Shown here one piece after another: positions 56,293 to 64,000 of a DNA stretch of 64,000 nucleotides. The translations under genes and the position numbers were made by a program. Each line of letters starts with the position of its first letter. Position 1 is the first letter of the stretch. The notes under the pieces are model-generated. The model made no database searches, had not been told where the DNA came from, and saw only the letters and a list, made by a program, of their open reading frames with translations. The DNA is taken from NCBI GenBank assembly GCA_937891975.1, contig CALAUA010000014.1, positions 1-64,000 of the forward strand, written 5' to 3'. This DNA comes from an uncultured Bacteroidales bacterium (GTDB lineage Bacteria; Bacteroidota; Bacteroidia; Bacteroidales; Paludibacteraceae).

Positions 56293-57552
56293 TCATACCA
56301 AGTGAAATAAATAGCGTTTCTGTGGTTTGAACGTCAACGTCTCCATATTCAGCATATCTGAAGCATCAGCTATGTCTTTCACCGTACCATCCTTGTACAA
56401 GATGCCAATAGATTCACCATTTTCAGAATAGGTGTTCGACGTCGAAACATGCTCCACAAAGAAGTAATGCGCCTCTTCCTCATCCACACCATAGCGCTTC
56501 ACATACTGCTCAATAAGTTCCTGTTCTTGTGCTGCTGTCAGCGATTGCTCTATCAATCGCCCCTTGAACAACTGCCTATTAGTAAAGCTCTTACACAATA
56601 CGCTGAGCACCTTATCATCCGATTGCATCCATACTTTAATAGCCGACAATAGGTCTGCATCATCTAGTAGCGTGTATTGACGTAGTGCCTCTGGACTAGC
56701 CGTAAACACTTCTGCAGTTATCCTATGGTATAGGAAATAGCGTAGCGCAGGCGAACAAAACAACTCCACCCCACCTTGAGCCAACTGCTTAGCACGTTCA
56801 AGAATCTTTATGAGCAATTGCTCAGCTGCAACACTCGTATGGTGCAGATATACTTGCCAATACATCAACCTACGCGCCACCAAAAACTTCTCCACCGAAT
56901 AGATACCTTTGGCCTCCACCACCAGATGACCATCCGCAGTCACATTCATCATCTTCAATATACGCGCACTCGCCACACTACCTTCGGTCACACCACAGAA
57001 GAACGAATCGCGGCAAAGATAATCCAATCGATCCACATCTAATTGCGACGATATCAATTGATGCAGAAAGTGCTTCGGATATTCATCCTTGAAGATAGCT
57101 ATCGCCATATCCATGATACTAGCTGCCTGACCATCTGCCACATGCCCTGCAACCTGAGCAAAGTGATCGCGGATATGCATCATCATCATCAGACTGATTT
57201 CCTCATGGGTGATACCCTCCACCAGCGTATGCTCCATCACATGCGAGAAGGGACCATGTCCCACGTCATGCAACAGAATCGCTGCCATCGAAGCAATCGC
57301 CTCGTTTTCAGATATTTCCACTCCCTTTTCGCGCAGCGAAGTGATTGCCTCACGCATCAGGTGCATCGCACCTAGAGAGTGCAAAAAACGGCTATGCATC
57401 GCTCCGGGATATACAAAAAAACTCAATCCCAACTGGCGAATACGATTTAGACGCTGCAAATATGGGTGCTGCAATATCTCAAATAATACACCTTCTGGAA
57501 TACTCAAGAAACCAAACACAGGGTCATTGATAATCTTACGTGTCTTAGCCAT
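56293..57552 (-). CDS. HD-domain phosphohydrolase (dGTPase-like)
   Basis: 419 residues, HD superfamily related to SAMHD1 and dNTP triphosphohydrolases (COG1078). Metal ligands in H-S-R-F-x-H-S-L-G (about 53-61) and L-L-H-D-V-G-H-G-P-F-S-H (about 93-104), then a D-R-L-D-Y-L-x-R-D segment. COG1078 proteins are often allosteric dNTPases; the real substrate is not shown. It has its own promoter, sharing the intergenic space with the divergent DUF5606 operon. Confidence 0.9.
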   Translation of the reverse strand: MAKTRKIINDPVFGFLSIPEGVLFEILQHPYLQRLNRIRQLGLSFFVYPGAMHSRFLHSLGAMHLMREAITSLREKGVEISENEAIASMAAILLHDVGHGPFSHVMEHTLVEGITHEEISLMMMMHIRDHFAQVAGHVADGQAASIMDMAIAIFKDEYPKHFLHQLISSQLDVDRLDYLCRDSFFCGVTEGSVASARILKMMNVTADGHLVVEAKGIYSVEKFLVARRLMYWQVYLHHTSVAAEQLLIKILERAKQLAQGGVELFCSPALRYFLYHRITAEVFTASPEALRQYTLLDDADLLSAIKVWMQSDDKVLSVLCKSFTNRQLFKGRLIEQSLTAAQEQELIEQYVKRYGVDEEEAHYFFVEHVSTSNTYSENGESIGILYKDGTVKDIADASDMLNMETLTFKPQKRYLFHLV

Positions 57553-57579
57553 ATCGTATGTTTAAAAGTAAAAAGTATG

Positions 57580-57611
57580 CAAAAGTAATAAAAAATTTGC
57601 ACATATGCAAA
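57580..57611 (-). promoter_or_regulatory. promoter of the HD-hydrolase gene
   Basis: Minus-strand -7 TACTTTTG (57587 to 57580) and -33 TTTG (57611 to 57608), spacer 20 bases. Overlaps the plus-strand promoter at 57596-57627. Confidence 0.85.
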
Positions 57612-57627
57612 AAAAGTAGTACTTTTG
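57596..57627 (+). promoter_or_regulatory. promoter of the DUF5606 operon
   Basis: -33 TTTG at 57596-57599 and -7 TACTTTTG at 57620-57627, spacer 20 bases. Confidence 0.87.
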
Positions 57628-57655
57628 CAGCGAATTTTGAAAATTAGATACACGT

Positions 57656-58177
57656 ATGTTGAAGAATATTTTAGCCATTACTGGTAAATCTGGTTTGTAC
57701 AAATTAGTTAGTCAAGGTAACAACATGCTCATCGTAGAGTCGCTGCTTGATGGCAAGCGTATGCCTACCTATGCTCGTGATAAAATCGTATCGCTCGGCG
57801 AGATTTCTATGTACACTATGGGCGAAGATATTGCCTTGAGCAGTGTCCTGACCAAGCTTGGTGAAAAAGAGGGTCTCAAGGTAGTGGGCTTTGATGTTAA
57901 GAAAGCCGACAACGACCAGTTGCGCAACTTCTTCGGCGAAGTATTGCCCGACTATGACCGCGATCGCGTATATCCTAGCGATATTCGTAAACTAATCCAA
58001 TGGTACAATATTCTTATTGAAGCAGGTATCACCGACTTCACCGTAGAGGAAGAGGCTGAGACTGTGATTGAAGAGAAGAAACAAGAGGTAAAAAAGCCTG
58101 CTCCAAAGCAACAGGTTAAAACGCAAAAAGCCGCCGCTTCGTCAGCACGCACAGGCGTTGGCTCAAAAAAAGGTTGA
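57656..58177 (+). CDS. DUF5606 protein
   Basis: 173 residues. The N-terminal domain (about 1-125) starts L-K-N-I-L-A-I-T-G-K-S-G-L-Y-K-L-V-S-Q and includes V-F/Y-P-S-D-I-R-K-L-x-x-W-Y-N-I-L, features of the Bacteroidota family DUF5606. The C-terminus (about 126-173) is a charged, Lys/Ala/Pro/Gln-rich disordered tail. Function unknown. It is coupled to the Nif3-like gene by a TTGA overlap. Confidence 0.88.
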   Translation: MLKNILAITGKSGLYKLVSQGNNMLIVESLLDGKRMPTYARDKIVSLGEISMYTMGEDIALSSVLTKLGEKEGLKVVGFDVKKADNDQLRNFFGEVLPDYDRDRVYPSDIRKLIQWYNILIEAGITDFTVEEEAETVIEEKKQEVKKPAPKQQVKTQKAAASSARTGVGSKKG

Positions 58178-58950
58178 TCCTTCAGGATATCATCAATATC
58201 ATAGAATCTGTAGCTCCCTTGAGTTACCAAGAAGCGTGGGATAATTCGGGACTGCAGGTGGGTGATTGCAATGCAGAAGTACATGCGGCATTGTTGACGG
58301 TAGATGTTACAGAGTCTGTCGTCAATGAGGCTATTGACAAGCATTGCGATTTGATTATTTCTCACCATCCGCTATTATTTCATGGGCTCAAGCACCTTAC
58401 TGGCAGCACGCCACAAGAGCGCTGCGTAGAGCTGGCCATTCGTCATAATATTGCCATCTACTCATCCCACACATCTATGGACGCCTATCTACACGGCGTC
58501 AGTGGCAAGATTGCAGACAAACTGGGCATCTCCAATTACCGCATTCTCTGCCCCAGTTCCACCCATACCGAAGCAGGATTAGGGGTGATTGGTCAGCTCA
58601 ATTCACCGATGAAATCGAATGATTTTGTCCATTTCGTACAACATACTTTTGACTGCTCCTTGCGCTATATCGATGCGTGCAAAGCCGAAGTCCAACAAGT
58701 GGCTATCTGCGGTGGTGCAGGGGCGGAATTCATAGATTTAGCGATTGAGCAAGGGGCCGATGTGTACATCACTGCAGATGTTAAATACCACGAGATGCAA
58801 GCAGCGTATGGTCGCATAGCTGTAATCGACCTTGACCATTGGACTAGCGAACAGTTTACCCGCGAAATCTTTGAGCAACTGCTCAGCCAACACATCACCA
58901 CTCATATCGCGACTACCGATACCACACCGGTGAAATGGCTAATCAAATAG
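58174..58950 (+). CDS. Nif3-like dinuclear metal centre protein
   Basis: 258 residues of the NIF3/YbgI (DUF34) family, hexameric metalloproteins of uncertain role, sometimes named GTP cyclohydrolase I type 2. Metal ligands are in I-I-S-H-H-P-L-L-F-H-G (about 64-74) and S-S-H-T-S-M-D (about 97-103), with a C-terminal D-x-x-x-H-x-x-S-E. I start at TTG 58174: the residues from there (L-Q-D-I-I-N-I-I-E) match the family start and no ATG fits. TTG overlaps the previous stop TGA. Confidence 0.92.
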   Translation: MILQDIINIIESVAPLSYQEAWDNSGLQVGDCNAEVHAALLTVDVTESVVNEAIDKHCDLIISHHPLLFHGLKHLTGSTPQERCVELAIRHNIAIYSSHTSMDAYLHGVSGKIADKLGISNYRILCPSSTHTEAGLGVIGQLNSPMKSNDFVHFVQHTFDCSLRYIDACKAEVQQVAICGGAGAEFIDLAIEQGADVYITADVKYHEMQAAYGRIAVIDLDHWTSEQFTREIFEQLLSQHITTHIATTDTTPVKWLIK

Positions 58951-58974
58951 AAATAACTATCAAAATATATCATT

Positions 58975-59733
58975 ATGGCAAAGAAAGAAGAAGAAAAATT
59001 GGTGACCGTAGAGGAGAAACTACGTGCATTGTATGAGTTACAAACCGTTGATACCAAGATTGACGAATTGCGTATCTTGGCTGGCGAGTTGCCTCAAGAA
59101 GTTAAGGACATGAGCGATGAGGTTGAGGGTCTCAAAACTCGTTTGACCAACATTGAGAACAACATCAAGGACTGCGAAACAGGTATTTCTGACCACCGTA
59201 TCCGTATCGAGAATGCCAATGCCGCTATCTCGCGCTACAAAGAGCAACAAAATAATGTTCGCAACAACCGCGAGTACGACAACCTCACCAAAGAGATTGA
59301 GTATCAAGAGCTTGACATCGAAGCCTCACAACGCAAAATTCGCAATTTCACGGCTGAATTAGAAGAGCGTCAAGCTGACAAAGCGAAGACTATTTCCGAC
59401 ATCGAAGATCGCACTGTAGATCTCAACCAAAAGCGCAACGAACTCGATTCTATCTTGGCAGAGACCAAAGATCAAACCGAGAAACTGATGCTTCGTGCAG
59501 CAGATTTGGAGAAGCATATCGAGGAACGCTTGGTAACCGCTTTCCACCGTATTCGCAAAAATGCCCACAATGGCTTGGCAGTGGTAAAGGTTGAGCGCGA
59601 TAGCTGCGGTGGTTGCCACAGCAAAATCCCTGCACAACGCCAGTTGGACATCCGCCTACGCAAGAAAATCATCGTTTGCGAGCTCTGCGGACGTATCTTG
59701 GTTGACCCAGAGATTGATGCTAAAAAGAAATAA
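58975..59733 (+). CDS. CT398-like coiled coil with zinc ribbon
   Basis: 252 residues (COG1579). A long antiparallel coiled coil (about 5-195) with heptads and the R-E-Y-D-N-L-x-x-E-I motif, then a four-cysteine zinc ribbon: C-G-G-C-H (about 210-214) and C-E-L-C-G (about 234-238). The family is widespread, thought to bind nucleic acid or act as a scaffold. Third gene of its operon, followed by a bidirectional terminator. Confidence 0.9.
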   Translation: MAKKEEEKLVTVEEKLRALYELQTVDTKIDELRILAGELPQEVKDMSDEVEGLKTRLTNIENNIKDCETGISDHRIRIENANAAISRYKEQQNNVRNNREYDNLTKEIEYQELDIEASQRKIRNFTAELEERQADKAKTISDIEDRTVDLNQKRNELDSILAETKDQTEKLMLRAADLEKHIEERLVTAFHRIRKNAHNGLAVVKVERDSCGGCHSKIPAQRQLDIRLRKKIIVCELCGRILVDPEIDAKKK

Positions 59734-59753
59734 GCTTTCCACCACATAGCAAC

Positions 59754-59787
59754 AACGAAATAGGCAGCGTGTACTGCCTATTTCGTT
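59754..59787. terminator. bidirectional terminator between CT398-like gene and aroB
   Basis: 14-bp perfect stem (59754-59767 with 59774-59787), 6-base loop, between convergent genes. Confidence 0.88.
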
Positions 59788-59790
59788 TGC

Positions 59791-60861
59791 TTATATGCTA
59801 AATAAGTATTCCAGTGCTTCATCTATATCCGATTCCTTCACACATTGATTAATCAGTGGTTTGCCCACCTCTTGCAGCAATGTAAAATTCGGTGGATAGT
59901 TAGCACTATTCTTCTTATCTTGATACATCCGCGCTATCAACTCTTCTCGTTGCTTGCAATCGCATTGTGGTCTGCCGTACCACTGTAGCATTATTTGTGT
60001 GAGTTGCTGTAGTACTTCGCGTGGACAACCTGTGTGTACCACGCTTAGATATACTTCTGCCACCATGCCCCAGAGTACGCAGTAGCCATGGGAAATATGG
60101 TGTAGCGTGGTGTAGTCTGGTGTAGTCTGGTGCAGCATGGTTGATTCGATGGCGTGTCCTACGGTGTGCCCGAAATTGAGTATCTTGCGCAAACCCGCTT
60201 CGTGTGGATCTTGAGAAACGACATTTTCTTTGATTTGAATGCTCGCTTGTAGAGCACCTGTTGAGGATAATGCTTCTACAAACTGCTCTTGAGGTAACTC
60301 CTCTTGCGCAAGTTGCAGTAGTTTTATCCACTCCTTCGGACTAGCTATCAATGCATGTTTGAGCATCTCGGCAAAGCCACTCAGTAGTTCCGCAGCAGGC
60401 AATGTGCGCAAGAAATCAGGATGAATAAGTGTAGCCACTGGTGGCGTGAAAGTACCAATTACATTCTTTATCCCTTGGTAATCAACGCCCGTCTTTCCGC
60501 CTGAAGAGGCATCTACCATGGCGAGCAATGTGGTGGGTATATTTACAAATCGGATACCACGCATATAGGTCGCTGCGGCAAAACCACCTAAGTCAGTAAT
60601 CATGCCACCACCCAGATTGATGAGTACCGCTTCACGTGTGGCACGGTGTTTGAACATAAAATCCCAAACCGCCTGTACCGAGGCTAAGTTCTTGCTCTGT
60701 TCACCTGCTTCAATCGTAAGCAAATGGTAAGGGATTTGCCCGATGGAATCGGCTAAAATAGGCAAACAATACTCCGCAGTATGGCTATCGGTTAGCACAA
60801 ATAATTGCCCTTTAGGCAAGTCAGCGAGCAGCGTATGGAGATGCGTTAAATCGTGTAGCAT
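59791..60861 (-). CDS. aroB: 3-dehydroquinate synthase with repeat insertion
   Basis: Second step of the shikimate pathway, NAD- and zinc-dependent. 356 residues. N-L-G-G-G-M-I-T-D-L-G-G-F (about 82-94), P-T-T-L-L-A-M-V-D-A-S-S-G-G-K-T-G-V-D (about 109-127), and zinc ligands in K-H, G-H-T-V-G-H-A-I-E and H-G-Y. Residues about 241-256, between the second ligand block and H-G-Y, are a repeat-encoded insertion (four exact 10-bp CTACACC-type units). The start codon itself lies inside a second array; the N-terminus M-L-H-D-L-T-H-L-H is partly repeat-derived and shorter than usual. Confidence 0.94.
   Translation of the reverse strand: MLHDLTHLHTLLADLPKGQLFVLTDSHTAEYCLPILADSIGQIPYHLLTIEAGEQSKNLASVQAVWDFMFKHRATREAVLINLGGGMITDLGGFAAATYMRGIRFVNIPTTLLAMVDASSGGKTGVDYQGIKNVIGTFTPPVATLIHPDFLRTLPAAELLSGFAEMLKHALIASPKEWIKLLQLAQEELPQEQFVEALSSTGALQASIQIKENVVSQDPHEAGLRKILNFGHTVGHAIESTMLHQTTPDYTTLHHISHGYCVLWGMVAEVYLSVVHTGCPREVLQQLTQIMLQWYGRPQCDCKQREELIARMYQDKKNSANYPPNFTLLQEVGKPLINQCVKESDIDEALEYLFSI
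60097..60140. repeat. CTACAC-family 10-bp array inside aroB
   Basis: Four exact 10-bp units on the plus strand: TGTAGCGTGG, TGTAGTCTGG, TGTAGTCTGG, TGCAGCATGG (60101-60140). They encode an His/Thr/Leu-rich insert in AroB. Confidence 0.88.
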
Positions 60862-60898
60862 TGTATTGTGTAGAATGGTGTAGCGTGTTGTAGAATTG
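60853..60898. repeat. CTACAC-family array containing the aroB start codon
   Basis: Plus-strand TGTAG units at 60854, 60870, 60880 and 60890. Read on the minus strand the array runs CTACAAC, CTACACC, CTACACA and CTACACG, with the aroB ATG (60861-60859) between the last two. Confidence 0.82.
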
Positions 60899-60915
60899 TT
60901 TTTTGTAGTAAAAAG

Positions 60916-60947
60916 TTTGCAAAGTTACGAAAAAAATTGTAACTTTG
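60916..60947 (+). promoter_or_regulatory. promoter of the thioredoxin-like gene
   Basis: -33 TTTG at 60916-60919, -7 TAACTTTG at 60940-60947, spacer 20 bases. A mirror TAACTTTG on the minus strand (60927-60920) could serve aroB, though its -33 is weak. Confidence 0.83.
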
Positions 60948-60967
60948 CGCCCTAAATTAACAAAATT

Positions 60968-61399
60968 ATGCGAAAAAGAGTCTTTTTTACTGTTTTATTG
61001 GCAATTTTTGCCCTCACGAGCATGGCTGAGGGATTGACTTATCTCTCTACTGCTGATTTTAAGGAGAAAGTTTTCTATTACGATCTCGCATCAGGTCAGC
61101 AACCTCAATGGAAATATATTGGTGACAAACCTTGTTTGATAGATTTCTCCACCACATGGTGCGGTTGGTGCAAGAAATTGCACCCAATCTTGGAGCAAGT
61201 AGCCAAACAATATGAGGGCAAGGTCTATGTTTATACGTTAGACGCAGAGAAAGAGCCCGAAGTGGCAGCATTGTTTGGTGTACGCAGTTATCCTACAGTA
61301 GTTTTCTGCCCCATGGAAGGCGGTCCACGCATTGCTCAAGGTTACCATGAACTCGACTACTGGCAAGAAGCTATCAAGCAGCTTCTTGGTGTGGAATAA
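60968..61399 (+). CDS. secreted thioredoxin-fold protein
   Basis: 143 residues. Signal peptide (1-20, cut after S-M-A), then one thioredoxin domain with active site T-W-C-G-W-C-K-K (about 62-69) and the cis-proline in R-S-Y-P-T-V-V-F (about 110-117). Probably periplasmic, reducing or forming disulfides. It has a promoter of its own and is followed by the antiporter after a repeat spacer. Confidence 0.9.
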   Translation: MRKRVFFTVLLAIFALTSMAEGLTYLSTADFKEKVFYYDLASGQQPQWKYIGDKPCLIDFSTTWCGWCKKLHPILEQVAKQYEGKVYVYTLDAEKEPEVAALFGVRSYPTVVFCPMEGGPRIAQGYHELDYWQEAIKQLLGVE

Positions 61400-61416
61400 T
61401 CCTCGCCTTTAAACTC

Positions 61417-61449
61417 TAAACTGTAGCGCCTAAGGCGCGTTCTCTAAAC
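61417..61449. repeat. stem-loop repeat before the K+/H+ antiporter gene
   Basis: Matches 24863-24895 at 31 of 33 bases; stem GCGCC/GGCGC around TAA (61426-61430 with 61434-61438). It ends 9 bases before the ATG. Confidence 0.88.
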
Positions 61450-61458
61450 TAAAAAACA

Positions 61459-63069
61459 ATGCAAGTAGAACTCATTCTCCTCGTCCTTTCGCTCCTCTTT
61501 TTTGCGAGCATTTTTACCGATAAAATCGGCTATAAGTTTGGTGTACCTGCTCTGTTGCTCTTCTTGGCAGTGGGTATGTTGTTCGGTCCTGACGGTATCG
61601 GACGCCTCATCAACGACGACGGAGTGGGCTATATGCTAAATGTGGGCTCTGCCCAAGCCATTGGCACAATCGCGCTATGTATTATCCTTTTCTCGGGTGG
61701 TTTGGATACCAAACTTTCGGATATCCGCCCTGTGATGGTACCAGGTCTGACTTTAGCGACTATCGGTGTGCTAATCACCATGCTCGTGACGGGCGTGATT
61801 ACCTACTATGTTTTCGGTTGGCTACATTCAGTGGCAAGTGTGAGTATTGCTGTGGCAATGCTAATGGCGTCCACGATGTCATCCACTGACTCTGCTTCGG
61901 TATTCTCTATTCTTCGTACCAACAAAATAGGACTAAAGCACAACCTTCGTCCGTTGCTGGAGTTGGAGTCGGGTGCCAACGACCCGATGGCGTATGTGCT
62001 TACCACTACTATGATTGGTATTGTGACTGCAACCAGCCATCAAGTGACAGCCCTTTCTGTAATACAGGATATTGTTATTCAGCTGATTATGGGTGCTGTG
62101 CTTGGTTTTATTTTTGGTAAAGGTATTGTTAGTATCATGCGTAAGGCGGACCTTGGTAACGAGTCGCTGTATCCTCTTATGGTGCTTACAGCATGTATCT
62201 TTATCTTTAGTATCACCTATTTCTTAAAGGGTAATACCTATTTGGCAGTGTATATCGGTGGTCTGGTGATTGGTAATAGCAAGTTCACTCGTAAACGCCA
62301 AACGCGCAGTTTCTTCGATGGACTGACGTGGCTGAGTCAATTGGTTATTTTCCTTGTCTTGGGTCTGATGGTGCGTCCGCACGAACTCTTCCAATTAGAG
62401 GTTTTGCTGCCATGTTTGATTATCAGTATCGTGATGATTTTTATCTCACGCCCTATAGCGGTTTTCCTCTGTATGTGGCCCTTCAAGCAGTACAAGCGTA
62501 ACGACAAGATGCTGCTCAGTTGGGTAGGATTGAAGGGTGCTGTGCCTATTATCTTTGCTATTATGTGCGAAGCGAACAATGTACCCCATGCCGATTTGAT
62601 TTTCAATATCGTCTTCCTCTGTACGATAGTTTCGCTCATCGCACAGGGCACAACCTTGTCGATGGTGGCAAAGAAACTCAAACTGGCTACTCCACCTGTG
62701 GAACTCAAGAAACTCATCCACTTTGATATTGATCTGCCAGAGGAGGTAGAGTCTTCTGCCACAGAGATTGAGGTGAAAGAGGAAATGCTCGTTCATGGCA
62801 ATTTGCTCAAAAATCTCATTTTCCCAGATAAGACCTTGGTTATCATGGTGCGCCGTGGCGAAGACTTCTTTGTGCCAACGGGCAATTCCGAATTGGAAGT
62901 GGGCGACCAACTATTGGTTATCACCGACAACGATGCCATGCTTGCTGCTCAATATCTTGAGGAAACAAATGAGGAAGAGAGCAAACACTGGGGTGTGCAA
63001 CTTATCAACAATACTTGGGACTTCGCCAAGCAGAAATGGCAACAACTCGTGGCTGGTAAAAAGAAATAA
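61459..63069 (+). CDS. potassium/proton antiporter, NhaP2/CvrA type
   Basis: CPA1-family cation/proton antiporter in the inner membrane. 536 residues. Twelve or thirteen helices (about 1-400) with F-S-G-G-L-D-T-K (about 80-87), S-S-T-D-S-A-S-V-F (about 141-149) and E-S-G-A-N-D-P-M-A (about 169-177), the ion-binding aspartate motif. A cytosolic TrkA-C/RCK domain (about 425-500: R-R-G-E-D-F-F-V-P-T-G-N and V-G-D-Q-L-L-V-I) likely senses ligand or ion. Likely role: potassium and pH balance. Confidence 0.93.
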   Translation: MQVELILLVLSLLFFASIFTDKIGYKFGVPALLLFLAVGMLFGPDGIGRLINDDGVGYMLNVGSAQAIGTIALCIILFSGGLDTKLSDIRPVMVPGLTLATIGVLITMLVTGVITYYVFGWLHSVASVSIAVAMLMASTMSSTDSASVFSILRTNKIGLKHNLRPLLELESGANDPMAYVLTTTMIGIVTATSHQVTALSVIQDIVIQLIMGAVLGFIFGKGIVSIMRKADLGNESLYPLMVLTACIFIFSITYFLKGNTYLAVYIGGLVIGNSKFTRKRQTRSFFDGLTWLSQLVIFLVLGLMVRPHELFQLEVLLPCLIISIVMIFISRPIAVFLCMWPFKQYKRNDKMLLSWVGLKGAVPIIFAIMCEANNVPHADLIFNIVFLCTIVSLIAQGTTLSMVAKKLKLATPPVELKKLIHFDIDLPEEVESSATEIEVKEEMLVHGNLLKNLIFPDKTLVIMVRRGEDFFVPTGNSELEVGDQLLVITDNDAMLAAQYLEETNEEESKHWGVQLINNTWDFAKQKWQQLVAGKKK

Positions 63070-63079
63070 AATCTATATC

Positions 63080-64000
63080 ATGAAACACAACTCATTTATT
63101 TTCGTCGCGCTATTTAGCCTTGCATCCCTTCTTTCAGGATGCCAATCGAGCGACATCTACCAACCATGGTCTAAAGAAAAAGCGAAAGCTTGGTACGCAG
63201 AGCACCCTTATCGTGCTGGATGTAATTTCCAACCTAGCACTGCCATCAACCAAATTGAGATGTGGCAAGCATCTACCTTCGATGCCGCTACCATCGACCG
63301 CGAACTCGGTTGGGCAGAAGAACTTGGCTTCAACCTCATGCGCGTCTATCTTAGTAGCGTAGTTTGGCAAAACGAACCAGAAGCATTCAAACAGCACATG
63401 GATAAATATCTCACCATTGCTGACAAACATCATATCAAGACGTTATTCGTTTTCTTTGACGATTGCTGGAATCCCGAATCTACCTATGGCGAGCAACCAG
63501 CTCCCAAGCCTGGTATCCACAACTCGGGTTGGGTACAAGACCCTGCCGTTAGTTTGCGCGCAGACACAGCGACTCTCTTCCCTATCCTTGAGGCATATGT
63601 CAAAGATGTGATGACTACTTTCAAAGACGACCCACGTATCTGGATGTGGGATCTCTACAACGAGCCAGGCAACTCGGGCCACAAGATGACCTCCATGCCG
63701 CTGCTGCGCAATGTCTTCCGTTGGGCGCGCGAGTGCCAAGTGAGCCAACCGCTCACCGTAGGCGTATGGTTCATGGAGTGTCCCGAACTCAATCAGTTCC
63801 AATTGGCAAACTCGGATATTATTTCTTATCATAATTATAGCAACCCTGAGATCCATCGCCAATGCATTGATTCGCTCCGCAAGTACGATCGTCCTATGGT
63901 CTGCACCGAGTATATGGCACGCCGCAATGGCAGTTATTTCCAAACGATTCTCCCACTCCTAAAGGAGAACAACGTTGCTGCTATCAACTGGGGATTTGTC
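63080..64000 (+). CDS. glycoside hydrolase lipoprotein, GH5-like (partial)
   Basis: 307 residues in the window; the frame continues past the right edge. A lipoprotein signal ends L-L-S-G-C (Cys21). The rest is a TIM-barrel glycosidase of the cellulase/beta-mannanase type: catalytic acid Glu195 in D-L-Y-N-E-P-G-N and probable nucleophile Glu277 in C-T-E-Y-M-A-R. Homologues in Bacteroides are often named beta-xylanase, but the substrate is not known. Likely surface- or periplasm-anchored. It follows the antiporter by 10 bases without a visible promoter. Confidence 0.88.
   Translation, partial: MKHNSFIFVALFSLASLLSGCQSSDIYQPWSKEKAKAWYAEHPYRAGCNFQPSTAINQIEMWQASTFDAATIDRELGWAEELGFNLMRVYLSSVVWQNEPEAFKQHMDKYLTIADKHHIKTLFVFFDDCWNPESTYGEQPAPKPGIHNSGWVQDPAVSLRADTATLFPILEAYVKDVMTTFKDDPRIWMWDLYNEPGNSGHKMTSMPLLRNVFRWARECQVSQPLTVGVWFMECPELNQFQLANSDIISYHNYSNPEIHRQCIDSLRKYDRPMVCTEYMARRNGSYFQTILPLLKENNVAAINWGFV

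Overview
This 64 kb window is a stretch of chromosome from a member of the Bacteroidales (Bacteroidota). The evidence is the -33 TTTG / -7 TAnnTTTG promoter pattern with a 20-base spacer, which recurs before tRNA and protein genes. Lineage genes agree: a SprE/PorW-type secretion lipoprotein, a GldH-like lipoprotein, a DUF5606 protein, and an ExbB-X-ExbD-ExbD cluster. The ribosomal superoperon also runs from fusA straight into rpsJ with no tuf. The genus cannot be told from the sequence alone. There are no rRNA genes, transposases, integrases or CRISPR arrays.

Layout. 1-371: a small membrane-anchored protein, open at the left edge. 507-18915 (minus): one fused str-S10-spc-alpha superoperon of about 18.4 kb, from rpsL to rplQ, including fusA, secY, map, infA and rpoA, driven by a promoter at 19013-19044. 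19542-25749 (plus): tRNA-Ser(TGA), panD, tgt, an LptF/G permease, a THUMP methyltransferase, queA and a TatD nuclease. 26005-28738: tRNA-Ser(GGA), then an energy-transducing ExbB / small membrane protein / ExbD / ExbD operon. 29004-30861: a glycosyltransferase overlapping a membrane protein. 31522-37209 (minus): an AT-rich, probably acquired operon of five exported proteins ending in a caspase-like peptidase fused to an outer-membrane barrel. A structured RNA with its own promoter and terminator (37276-37617) lies upstream of it. 37886: tRNA-Met. 38044-47408 (minus): sprE, tsaB, MATE, mrp, trmB, gldH, a PSP1 protein and holB. 48198-55159 (plus): gpmI, ychF, a Ca/Na antiporter, a ZIP transporter, parE and a small membrane protein. 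55096-57552 (minus): a CPBP protease, tRNA-Pro and an HD hydrolase. 57656-59733 (plus): DUF5606, a Nif3-like protein and a zinc-ribbon coiled coil. 59791-64000: aroB (minus), a secreted thioredoxin, a K+/H+ antiporter and a glycoside hydrolase cut by the right edge.

Most of the window is housekeeping. Two things stand out. The first is the caspase operon and the RNA in front of it. The second is a dense population of short repeats of several kinds: 7-8 bp arrays, 10-11 bp CTACAC-type arrays, a stem-loop repeat built around AGTAGC...GCGTTC, and an 11-bp TACGTA array. They sit at gene junctions, where they supply stop and start codons. They are also inserted in frame in conserved enzymes (QueA, AroB, TatD, TrmB, a CPBP protease), lengthening each by roughly 9-27 residues per site. 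These repeats, rather than any classic mobile element, are the main source of variation visible here.
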